A DNA stretch of 64,000 bases from Glaciimonas sp. PCH181. GTDB lineage: Bacteria; Pseudomonadota; Gammaproteobacteria; Burkholderiales; Burkholderiaceae_D. The notes beneath the pieces are model-generated. The model saw nothing but the letters and a program-made list of their open reading frames with translations. It made no database searches and was not told the origin of the DNA. The position numbers were made by a program, and so were the translations under genes. Of this stretch, positions 8,482 to 15,994 are shown piece by piece (the stretch's first letter is position 1; each line of letters begins with the position of its first letter). The DNA lies in the NCBI RefSeq assembly GCF_003056055.1, contig NZ_PYFP01000001.1, forward strand, positions 1,240,001 to 1,304,000, written 5' to 3'.

Positions 8482-9333
8482 TCAGGCCTTGAGCTGCTTC
8501 ACGCCTTCGGCCAGCAGCCACAGGGCGCGATTGACCTTGACGTTCTGGTCAATGCCCTGAATGGGTCGGGTGCGTTGGCGCTGCCCGTTGGCGTTGCGCC
8601 CCGTCAAACCGCCTTGCGTCAAGTTCTCCTGCACGCGGTTAAAGGCGCTCCACAGGTCGGGCCGGTCGTCGTCGCGGCGGCGCGGCATCAGCAATTGCAA
8701 TTGCAATTGCAATTGCAATTGCAATTCGGTGATGGGCGCGGGTGTTGCCGGGTCGTCGTATTTGAGGGACAGCGCGGCATGGGCAAACACTTCAGCCTCG
8801 CCCCGGTCCAGTGTGATGGCGCGCATCTCGTCGCGGCGCTCGCGCACCAGACCGAAACCATCCAGCACGTCATACGCGCCTTCGATCACTTGCCCGACCA
8901 CATCGCCTTTGTATGGGATGCGCAAATCGGCCACAGTATCGCCGCACACCAAGCCGTTTTTACAGACGAAACGGAACATGCCGGCCAACATTTGATAGCT
9001 ACTCGTGCCATCGTGCGAATTCAGCAGGATGATTTCGTTAGCTTCCGCGCCGTTGATCTGGTCGGCGTGGCGCAGCCGCACCATGTGCTTGGTATGCTCG
9101 CGCTTGCCTTCATCGCGCACACGGGCCTGGCACACCATGAAGGGCTGGAATCCTTCCTTGCGCAGTTCGGACAGCACCGCACCGGTGGGAATGTAGCGGT
9201 AACGATCAGAGCGGCTTTCGTGCTTGTCCTCGGCAAAGATGGATGGGGCCACGGCGCGGATTTGATCATCCGACAGCGGATGATCGGAGCGCAGCACGGG
9301 GGAGCGGGAAGCGAAACGGGAACTGAGTTGCAT
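8482..9333 (-). CDS. DUF932 domain-containing plasmid/ICE protein
   Basis: A 283-residue protein of the DUF932 family, commonly found beside parB on integrative elements and plasmids; its function is not established. It opens MQLSSRFASRSPVLRSDHPL and has the family core DRYRYIPTGAVLSELRKEGF and MLAGMFRFVCKNGLVCGDTV. Near residue 205 the chain runs into alternating Leu-Gln encoded by six perfect copies of GCAATT (8691-8726). This extra stretch lies just before the conserved tail (MPRRRDDDRPDLWSAFNRVQ). The frame stays open, so the protein may still be made. It is oriented with, and 52 bases upstream of, the broken parB. Confidence 0.8.
   Translation of the reverse strand: MQLSSRFASRSPVLRSDHPLSDDQIRAVAPSIFAEDKHESRSDRYRYIPTGAVLSELRKEGFQPFMVCQARVRDEGKREHTKHMVRLRHADQINGAEANEIILLNSHDGTSSYQMLAGMFRFVCKNGLVCGDTVADLRIPYKGDVVGQVIEGAYDVLDGFGLVRERRDEMRAITLDRGEAEVFAHAALSLKYDDPATPAPITELQLQLQLQLQLLMPRRRDDDRPDLWSAFNRVQENLTQGGLTGRNANGQRQRTRPIQGIDQNVKVNRALWLLAEGVKQLKA
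8691..8726. repeat. Hexanucleotide microsatellite (GCAATT)6 inside the DUF932 gene
   Basis: Six uninterrupted copies of GCAATT, coding on the minus strand for a Leu-Gln dipeptide run. The unit is six bases, so gain or loss of copies keeps the frame and changes only the length of the Leu-Gln tract. It looks like slipped-strand expansion. Confidence 0.9.
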
Positions 9334-10101
9334 GGTCTTTCTCCAGTGATTGAAGTTGTGGTTTCAAAGCTGACCGGATTCCAAGATTCGGAGCCCGTTG
9401 TGGCTTTGGTTGGTTCGGCGCAGCGACCTGGGCCGGTCCCTGTTTGCCGCCGTCTTTCCTGAGTTCATCGCCCGCGAAAAACCGGGCCAGCGAGAGACTG
9501 GCCGTCAAGGAAGAAGCGCAGGGTTGGTGCGGCCCGCAGCCAACGGCGAGGACTCGGCCCTGCGCGCCTTGACGGCCAGGCACTGCGGGCTACGGTCGCG
9601 GGAGAAAGCGATGAACTTGGGGAAAGACGAACAGCGGCCGATGGGCCAGGAGATGCGCTGAAACCAACGCCGCGCGGCGAGCGTCCCTGCGTGCCAGCGG
9701 CACGCCTAGCTGGTGCCGATCAGGCGCAGCCTGTTCGGCTGCATTCGAGGGGTACCAAGCAATGCGCGGCGGGGATGGGCTGACCAGCCGATCCCCTGGA
9801 GGGCAATCGCAGCGCGCAGGCCAGGCACGAAGAGACGGCCGGAGGCATCAAGGATCAAAGCCGCATGGCCATGATTCGATACGAAGCATGGGGCAACGCC
9901 CACGAGCCCGACGGCGGAACGCCGGGATGCACCTGCCCCCCCCCCCTTTGTACGCGGGAGATCGACCACAGCTGATGCATTCGGGTCGCCCCATCCTGAC
10001 ATCCTGCACGTCCGCCTTCCCAACATTACAAAAACGTGAGAAAATATATCTATTCCATTTTATAAAAATGTAAATTCCATTTAAATCAATGAGTTATGTA
10101 A
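9334..10101. other. Gene-poor spacer of the ICE remnant and promoter region of the AAA ATPase gene
   Basis: No convincing coding sequence. From 9334 to about 10010 the DNA is GC-rich. It has overlapping open frames on both strands (for example 9266-9583 and 9706-10026, both leftward) with biased, low-complexity composition and no clear ribosome sites. A run of eleven C lies at 9936-9946. Composition changes sharply at about 10030 to an AT-rich segment holding repeats in front of the ATPase gene, which suggests the join between the ICE backbone and the defence cargo. Confidence 0.5.
10052..10082 (+). promoter_or_regulatory. AT-rich repeat region upstream of the AAA ATPase-subtilase pair
   Basis: ATTCCATTT occurs at 10052-10060 and again at 10074-10082, starts 22 bases apart (about two helical turns). 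Between them CATTTT and AAAATG form a small inverted repeat (10056-10070). The position just before the ATPase gene suggests a promoter-operator. The ATPase ends in a helix-turn-helix, so autoregulation is possible. Confidence 0.4.
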
Positions 10102-11268
10102 ATGTTGGACGAAATGAACGAAGTTCAATCTGATTTAGCCCAGTTAATAAGGCTCGCACTCGCTGAGCAAACCGAGGACGTAAGGCTGTTCGTGGCCCGA
10201 CTTGTGCGCAAGTACCGGAATACTGACCCAGAACTAGCTGAGCAGATGGACCTCTACCTGCGAGCGAAAGCACCACGTGCGAGCGCCCCTATGCGCAAGA
10301 TCACGCAGCCCGCATTGCCGGCCCAAACATTGCCGGTTGACGATGAGTCGAGACTGTCACTGCTAAAGGTTTTCAAGGATGAGCCCAATCGAGAGCAACC
10401 ACTGCTGTCGCTCGACCTCGAAGAAACCTTGAGTCAACTGATTCAGGAGCGTCGCCAAACGGAACGTTTGGCATCAATGGGGTTGAACCCGACACGGTCT
10501 GCCATCTTTGTGGGCCCCCCGGGTGTCGGCAAAACGCTGACGGCTCGTTGGTTGGCTTCTCAACTTGGCGTGCCGCTGTATGTCCTGGATCTGACCGCTG
10601 TCATGAGTAGCCTGCTCGGGCGCAGCGGCAGCAACTTGCGCGCTGCACTCGATTTCGCCAAACGCAGCCCCTGTGTGCTGTTACTCGATGAGATCGACGC
10701 CATCGCCAAACGCCGCAGCGACGATACCGACATCGGCGAATTGAAACGCTTGGTCACCGTCATCCTGCAGGAGGTTGATGAGTGGCCTGCCACCGGATTA
10801 CTGCTGGCGGCCACCAATCACGCGGAACTGATCGACCCGGCGCTCTGGCGGCGCTTCGACCTGGTGATTAATTTCAAGGTGCCGGAAATATCTGCCGTTA
10901 AACAGGCGATCAAGCGGTTTCTGGGGCCGGACTATGCCTTGTTCGGCCGCTGGATCGACATCCTGACCTTTGCCTTCAACGGCGAATCATTCAGCGACAT
11001 CGAGCGGGATATTCAGCGTTTCCGGCGTGCTGTTGCATTGGGCACTGCCTCGGACGCCAACCTAATCGAAGAATTCGTCAAATCGCGCGCGCTCGTCCTG
11101 GAGCGCCAGGGGCGCATTGATCTGGCAGTGCTGCTGGCCAAACAGACGCGTCTTTCGCAGCACACGATCTCCGATATCACAGGGGTGAGTCGCGACACCA
11201 TCCGAAAGTACACGAGCGAACAAGCGATCCCCGCCAAGAAGCCCTCAAAAAGGAAGCCTGACGCATGA
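10102..11268 (+). CDS. AAA ATPase of a subtilase-linked defence pair (IetA-like)
   Basis: A 388-residue AAA+ ATPase. Walker A is GPPGVGKT (residues 138-145) and Walker B is VLLLDEID (192-199). A sensor-type segment follows (LLAATNHAELIDPALWRRFD), where Arg residues fit sensor/arginine-finger roles. A C-terminal helix-turn-helix is visible (LSQHTISDITGVSRDTIRK). The stop overlaps the next gene's start by four bases (ATGA), so translation is coupled to a subtilisin-like protease. An AAA ATPase plus subtilase pair is the composition reported for the antiphage system IetAS; assignment here is by domain content and order only. Start ATG 10102 lacks a strong ribosome site; ATG 10114 is an alternative. 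Confidence 0.85.
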   Translation: MLDEMNEVQSDLAQLIRLALAEQTEDVRLFVARLVRKYRNTDPELAEQMDLYLRAKAPRASAPMRKITQPALPAQTLPVDDESRLSLLKVFKDEPNREQPLLSLDLEETLSQLIQERRQTERLASMGLNPTRSAIFVGPPGVGKTLTARWLASQLGVPLYVLDLTAVMSSLLGRSGSNLRAALDFAKRSPCVLLLDEIDAIAKRRSDDTDIGELKRLVTVILQEVDEWPATGLLLAATNHAELIDPALWRRFDLVINFKVPEISAVKQAIKRFLGPDYALFGRWIDILTFAFNGESFSDIERDIQRFRRAVALGTASDANLIEEFVKSRALVLERQGRIDLAVLLAKQTRLSQHTISDITGVSRDTIRKYTSEQAIPAKKPSKRKPDA

Positions 11269-13481
11269 GCCAAACCAATTTTCTAATCGGGCGCGGCGAA
11301 CTGCTGACCCACGACATTAAGGGACCGAAACGCATGCCCGGCAAGGCAGAGGTCTACACCCTTGCCCAAGCCGTGCATCGGTTGGCTCCCCAGTTCTTGG
11401 CGACGGCTACCGCGCTTGACACGCTCGCGCCGCTTGCCTGCCCCGGCGACTTCGGGGTCGCCCGGTTGACGATGAATCCCAGTTATATCGCCCGGTCGTT
11501 CTTCCCGATGGCAATGCTGCGCACCGTTGGCCTGGAATCCGTCGGCAGCCGTACCGTGAAGATGATGCCCGGCGGTTGGACCAAGAAAGGCGATCCTCAG
11601 GAATGCTCAACGACCGAGCTTTTCGTGGCGGGCAAGCGTCCAGCGTTTCGGCACCTCCAGGACTGGGCCCAGCAAATCGAACCTGAATCCGATGAAGCGC
11701 AGGATCTGGCTCACATTGAACAGTTTGCGACATTTACACCGCAACAACGTATTGCTGACTACGGCAGTGCCAAGGATCGTTTCTTCGAAGTCGGGATTCA
11801 TCTGCTGCCAGATGAAAACCGGCTGTTTGTCCAGCAAGCCTTTGTGAAGTACGCCAAGGAATCTAGCGTTAAGGTCCACAGCGACCTCGGCTTCACGGCC
11901 GGCAACTTGTGGTTTGTGCCCGTCGAGGGCAAACATGACCATATCGAACGGCTCGCCGAATTCGTATTCGTGCGTGTCATCCGCCCAGTTCCCAAGCTGC
12001 GCGGCATGCGGCCCGTACAGCGCGCCGGCGAAGTGTCAGTGGGCTGCAACCTACCGACCGAGCAGCCGCTCTCATCGGAACCCAAGGTCGCCATCCTCGA
12101 TGGCGGATTGCCCAAACAACATGCGATTGGCCCTTGGCTACGCTCATACCGTGTTCTCGACGAAGATGCGCAGGACGATCCGGCAGGCGTAGAACATGGC
12201 CTCGCCGTCAGCTCCGCATTCCTGTTCGGCCCCATCCCGCCAAACGGCACAGCCGCCCGCCCGTTTGCCTATGTTGATCACCTGCGCGTACTTGACAAAG
12301 ACGCCGACACCGAAGACCCGTTAGAGCTGTACCGAACCTTGGGTTTTGTTGAACAGGTATTGCTCTCGCGCCAATACCAGTTTATCAACCTCAGTCTCGG
12401 ACCGGATTTGCCGATCGAGGATACCGATGTACACGCCTGGACATCAGTCATTGACGACCTGCTGAGCGACGGCGACACGCTTATGACGGTTGCCATCGGC
12501 AACAACGGTCACTTAGACCGCGCCTCTGGCAATGCCCGCGTGCAAGTGCCTTCGGACTGCGTCAATGCACTGCCGGTCGGTGCTGCCAACGGTACCGCGG
12601 CGGACTGGGCGCGTGCGCCGTACAGCGCGGTCGGCCCAGGCCGAAGCCCTGGTGTCGTCAAGCCGGACCTGATGGCCTTTGGCGGCAACGCTGGCAACTA
12701 TTTCCACGTACTTTCCCCTGGCAAGAAAGCTGCACTCTCGCCGCAACTGGGCACCAGTTTTGCCTCCCCGTATCTGCTGCGCAGCGCGGTCGGCATTCGT
12801 GCCATTCTGGGGGCGGAGTTGTCGCCGCTCGCGATCAAAGCGCTGTTGGTCCATGCCGCAGACGCATCGGCACATGACAAGCTCGAGGTGGGCTGGGGCA
12901 AGGTGCCAGAGGACATGATGAGCATCATCACCTGTCCGGAAGGGGTCGCCCGCATCGTCTACCAGGGTGAATTGAAGCCAGGCAAATACCTTCGCGCCTC
13001 GCTGCCACTGCCCGCAGGTGGCCTGAACGGAAGCATCCGTCTCAAGGCAACCTTCTGCTACGCCTCGCCGACCGATCCGCAGGACGCTGCTGCGTACACA
13101 CGTGCGGGCCTGGAGGTCGTATTCCGTCCCAGCGACGAGAAGATCAAAGACGGCAAAGCTAACGCCGACACCAAGAGCTTTTTCGACATGAAGAAATACG
13201 CGACAGAGGAAGAACGGCGGTCCGACATGGGCAAGTGGGAAACGGTTCTACACGGCGCGAAAAACATGCGCGGCAGCAGCCTCAAAAATCCAGTTTTCGA
13301 CATCCATTACAACGCACGCGAATCGGGGCACAGGGCGAACGGTGCCGAGAAGATCCGCTACGCGCTGATCATCACCGTCGAAGCCCCCAAGCATGCCGAC
13401 CTATACAACGAGATTCTGCGGGCCTACGCGAAGACACTGGTGCCGATCCAGCCACAAGTATCTCTGCCGATACGCGTCTAG
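11265..13481 (+). CDS. Subtilisin-like serine protease (S8) of the ATPase-protease pair (IetS-like)
   Basis: A 738-residue protein with an S8 subtilase domain in its middle. The catalytic triad reads as Asp279 (VAILDGG), His311 (GVEHGLAVSSA) and Ser498 (GTSFASP), with Asn413/414 (VAIGNNG) at the oxyanion position. There is no signal peptide, so it probably acts in the cytosol. About 270 residues precede the protease domain and about 200 follow it; neither flank is recognised and they may sense the trigger or dock the ATPase. It overlaps the ATPase gene by four bases. In the known ATPase-subtilase systems both genes are needed for phage defence. Confidence 0.85.
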   Translation: MSQTNFLIGRGELLTHDIKGPKRMPGKAEVYTLAQAVHRLAPQFLATATALDTLAPLACPGDFGVARLTMNPSYIARSFFPMAMLRTVGLESVGSRTVKMMPGGWTKKGDPQECSTTELFVAGKRPAFRHLQDWAQQIEPESDEAQDLAHIEQFATFTPQQRIADYGSAKDRFFEVGIHLLPDENRLFVQQAFVKYAKESSVKVHSDLGFTAGNLWFVPVEGKHDHIERLAEFVFVRVIRPVPKLRGMRPVQRAGEVSVGCNLPTEQPLSSEPKVAILDGGLPKQHAIGPWLRSYRVLDEDAQDDPAGVEHGLAVSSAFLFGPIPPNGTAARPFAYVDHLRVLDKDADTEDPLELYRTLGFVEQVLLSRQYQFINLSLGPDLPIEDTDVHAWTSVIDDLLSDGDTLMTVAIGNNGHLDRASGNARVQVPSDCVNALPVGAANGTAADWARAPYSAVGPGRSPGVVKPDLMAFGGNAGNYFHVLSPGKKAALSPQLGTSFASPYLLRSAVGIRAILGAELSPLAIKALLVHAADASAHDKLEVGWGKVPEDMMSIITCPEGVARIVYQGELKPGKYLRASLPLPAGGLNGSIRLKATFCYASPTDPQDAAAYTRAGLEVVFRPSDEKIKDGKANADTKSFFDMKKYATEEERRSDMGKWETVLHGAKNMRGSSLKNPVFDIHYNARESGHRANGAEKIRYALIITVEAPKHADLYNEILRAYAKTLVPIQPQVSLPIRV

Positions 13482-13590
13482 CTGTGGTCATAACTGCATA
13501 AATAGGTGACTGCGAATTCTTAAACCTCAAAGAAATTAAAAATACTTCGAGCAAGAAAACAGGAGTATGAGCAAACCCATAGGACAAAAA

Positions 13591-14067
13591 ATGAAAATCT
13601 TTATCTCTCATCAGCAAGTTGACTCTGAGCTGGCGCTTAGTCTTTCCAAGCGTTTACTTACCGTTCATGGCATCTCAACCTATCTTGATGTTATAGACTC
13701 GGCTGTATCGGCTTCCGGTGACGCGCTCGCCGATCATGTAAAGGATGAGTTGGGTAAATGCACACAACTTTTAGCGGTTGTATCTGACGCCACGCGGGCT
13801 TCGTGGTGGGTACCTTGGGAAATCGGCATCGCGACAGAGAAAGATTTTCCGCTTGCCACATATGCAGGCGGATATACCGCAGTACCGGACTATCTAAGTA
13901 AATGGCCTTACCTACGCTCTACTGCGGATCTAGATCTGTATGCCACAGCTTCTAAGACGGCAGCTAAAGATTTCGAAACAAAACGAGGCTTCCTTGTAGA
14001 AGCAACTGCTCGGAGCCGCTCAACCAAAGAGTTCTACCGAGTGCTGAGAGGAAGTCTCGGCCAATAA
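13591..14067 (+). CDS. TIR-domain protein (TIR_2 type)
   Basis: A 158-residue single-domain TIR protein. It starts MKIFISHQQVDSELALSLSK, the TIR first strand and BB-loop region. WWVPWEIGIA supplies the putative catalytic Glu77 of NADase TIR domains. TIR domains cleave NAD+ or make cyclic ADP-ribose signals. I chose ATG 13591 because AGGA lies six bases upstream; the in-frame ATG at 13567 has AGGAG only one base away, too close to use. It is first of five closely spaced genes. The stretch from here to about 15000 is visibly more AT-rich than the preceding protease gene, which suggests separate acquisition. Confidence 0.8.
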   Translation: MKIFISHQQVDSELALSLSKRLLTVHGISTYLDVIDSAVSASGDALADHVKDELGKCTQLLAVVSDATRASWWVPWEIGIATEKDFPLATYAGGYTAVPDYLSKWPYLRSTADLDLYATASKTAAKDFETKRGFLVEATARSRSTKEFYRVLRGSLGQ

Positions 14068-14084
14068 CAAGAAGGAGCGCTTTC

Positions 14085-14582
14085 ATGATTCGTATCGCGG
14101 TCAGTGGCCACCAAGCCAGACCTGGAATCGATTGGAAATGGACCGCCTTTGAAATAGAAGCAGTTTTGCGACACTACCAGCCAATCCGGCAAGCTTTTAC
14201 CTCACTTGCTGTTGGTAGTGATCAGGTCTTTGCGCGCGAAGCACTTGCTTTAGACATTCCGGTTAGTGCAGTCATTCCCATGATCGGATACGAACGCTTC
14301 TTCACAGGATCGGATCTTGAATCTTATGAAGCACTGCTTGAACACTGCAATGTGATAAGACTAGATGGAAGCGGAGATGATGATAAATCTTTTTTAGATG
14401 CAGGCCGATATGTAGTAGATAGCTCGGACTTACTCGTCGCAATATGGGATGGACAGCGAGCAAACGGCCTAGGTGGCACAGCAAACATTGTTGCCTACTG
14501 TATAGAACTGGGGCGAACAGTGGTGCACATCAACCCCCTGTTGCGAACAGTACGCACCATTAACGAGGCACTATTTTTATAA
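14085..14582 (+). CDS. SLOG-like nucleotide-binding Rossmann protein
   Basis: A 165-residue protein starting IRIAVSGHQARPG, a Rossmann-type first strand. Near the C-terminus VAIWDGQRANGLGGTANIVA is followed by AYCIELGRTVVHIN. This resembles the SLOG (SMF/DprA-LOG) fold, in which the GGT loop binds a nucleotide or NAD-derived ligand. In bacterial conflict systems SLOG domains have been proposed to sense or process nucleotide signals made by TIR-type enzymes. The ribosome site AAGGAG sits seven bases before ATG 14085. Gaps to its neighbours are 17 and 8 bases, so it shares a transcript with the TIR genes. The family call is by motif and uncertain in detail. Confidence 0.65.
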   Translation: MIRIAVSGHQARPGIDWKWTAFEIEAVLRHYQPIRQAFTSLAVGSDQVFAREALALDIPVSAVIPMIGYERFFTGSDLESYEALLEHCNVIRLDGSGDDDKSFLDAGRYVVDSSDLLVAIWDGQRANGLGGTANIVAYCIELGRTVVHINPLLRTVRTINEALFL

Positions 14583-14590
14583 CCGAAAGA

Positions 14591-14986
14591 ATGCAATGTC
14601 AAATACGAAGGGTCTTTATCAGTTTCGACTATGACCATGACGAAACGCTCAAAACGTTTTTGGTCGGACAAGCAAAGAATGAAGATAGTCCGTTTTATTT
14701 GGCCGACTGGTCAATCAAAGAACATATTGATGATAACTGGAAGGAAAAGGCCCGGACGCGCATCAAATCGGTTGATATGGTTTGCGTGATCTGTGGTGAG
14801 CACACTGACACCGCAACAGGGGTCAGTGCAGAACTAAAGATTGCAAAAGAAGAAGGGGTACCGTACTTCTTGCTTAATGGCTATGCTGAAAAAACCTGCA
14901 AAAAACCCAAGGCCGCCGCCGACACTGACAAAATGTACAAATGGACTTGGGATAACCTGAAAAAACTCGTAGGAGGCGGTCGCTAA
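14591..14986 (+). CDS. TIR-like protein (DUF1863/MTH538, Thoeris ThsB type)
   Basis: A 131-residue protein beginning RRVFISFDYDHDETLKTFLV, which is the start of the MTH538/DUF1863 TIR-like family that includes Thoeris ThsB. FYLADWSIKE follows, and VSAELKIAKE carries Glu81, the likely catalytic Glu. In Thoeris systems ThsB detects infection and makes a cyclic ADP-ribose-type signal that turns on an effector. The next gene, a caspase-like protease, starts inside this gene's stop codon (TAATG), so the two are translationally coupled. That coupling resembles reported TIR-caspase Thoeris variants. The first TIR protein of the operon is of a different TIR subfamily. Confidence 0.75.
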   Translation: MQCQIRRVFISFDYDHDETLKTFLVGQAKNEDSPFYLADWSIKEHIDDNWKEKARTRIKSVDMVCVICGEHTDTATGVSAELKIAKEEGVPYFLLNGYAEKTCKKPKAAADTDKMYKWTWDNLKKLVGGGR

Positions 14987-15978
14987 TGAAGAAAGCGCTC
15001 GTCATCGGCATCGATGACTATCCGACCAGTCCCTTGCGTAGTTGCGTGAACGATGCAACCGCGATCTCGCAATTGCTCGAAGCGAATGGAGATGGCTCGC
15101 CCAATTTTTCTGTCCAAACGCTGACGAGCAATGACGTTGACGTAGGTAGTGCTGTGCTTGAACAAGCGATTTCCGAACTCTTTAAGGGTGGCGACGCCGA
15201 AACGGCACTGCTTTATTTTGCAGGACATGGGATCATCAATCCGGAGACGAATGCTGGATACATTGTCAGCAGCGATGGAAAAAAAGGCGCATGGGGAATG
15301 TCTCTTTCCGAGATTCTTGGCCTAGCGAACGGCGCATACCCAAAGATCAAGTCAAGTGTCATCATTCTGGACTGCTGTCATTCAGGCTATGCGGGAGAAG
15401 TCGCAGGCCTGACTGCGGGGGCGGCAGCCATCATCGGCACGGGAGTGACCATCTTAACGGCCAGTCATCGCGATGGTGTAGCGGAAGATGGTCAGCGACA
15501 TGGCGTGTTTACCGACATTCTACTGGACGGCCTTGCCGGTGGATGCTCAGACATCCGAGGCAACATCACTCCGGCATCACTTTATTCTCATGTCGATCAA
15601 ACGCTCGGGCCTTGGGAGCAACGACCAATCTACAAGGCGAACGTTCAGAATTTCGTAACGCTTCGGCAAGTCGAGCCCAAGATTCCGTTTGACGTGCTGC
15701 GCCGCCTCCCGACGTACTTTCCTGATCGCGCACACGTCTTTCCTCTCGACCCATCCTACGAACCGGACCGTCAGAATATTCCTGAAGAGTTCAGAAGCAT
15801 TCCGGTCGACGACAACAATGTGCGCATCTTCAAGGAGCTGCAAAAGTGCAATCGGTACGGGCTTGTGGTTCCGGTGGACGCTGAGCACATGTACTACGCC
15901 GCAATCCACTCCAAAGGCTGCAGGCTGACTGCGTTGGGGGCTCACTATCGAAAACTCGCGGAAATGAAGCGGCTATAA
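14986..15978 (+). CDS. Caspase-like protease (peptidase C14), putative TIR-activated effector
   Basis: A 330-residue protein. The caspase fold occupies about residues 1-230: KKALVIGIDDYP opens the first strand, His81 lies in YFAGHG, and Cys131 in LDCCHSG is the catalytic nucleophile. The last 100 or so residues (from IPFDVLRRLP) form a separate, unrecognised domain that could bind a signal nucleotide or a substrate. There is no signal peptide. It is coupled to the ThsB-like gene and 16 bases ahead of a subtilase. Bacterial caspase-like proteins act as suicide effectors in several antiphage systems. Activation by a TIR product is inferred from position. Confidence 0.8.
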   Translation: MKKALVIGIDDYPTSPLRSCVNDATAISQLLEANGDGSPNFSVQTLTSNDVDVGSAVLEQAISELFKGGDAETALLYFAGHGIINPETNAGYIVSSDGKKGAWGMSLSEILGLANGAYPKIKSSVIILDCCHSGYAGEVAGLTAGAAAIIGTGVTILTASHRDGVAEDGQRHGVFTDILLDGLAGGCSDIRGNITPASLYSHVDQTLGPWEQRPIYKANVQNFVTLRQVEPKIPFDVLRRLPTYFPDRAHVFPLDPSYEPDRQNIPEEFRSIPVDDNNVRIFKELQKCNRYGLVVPVDAEHMYYAAIHSKGCRLTALGAHYRKLAEMKRL

Positions 15979-15994
15979 CAACAGGAGTTTGGCT

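Noticed and set aside
9266..9583. Leftward 105-codon open frame overlapping the DUF932 start
   Set aside because: Low-complexity composition, overlaps the start of a real gene, no ribosome site; I could not recognise a protein.
9706..10026. Leftward 106-codon open frame in the ICE spacer
   Set aside because: Biased composition, crosses the C11 run, no clear start signal; more likely non-coding ICE spacer.
13567..13590. Upstream start for the TIR protein at 13567
   Set aside because: The AGGAG there is only one base from the ATG; 13591 has a properly spaced AGGA and starts right at the TIR first strand.
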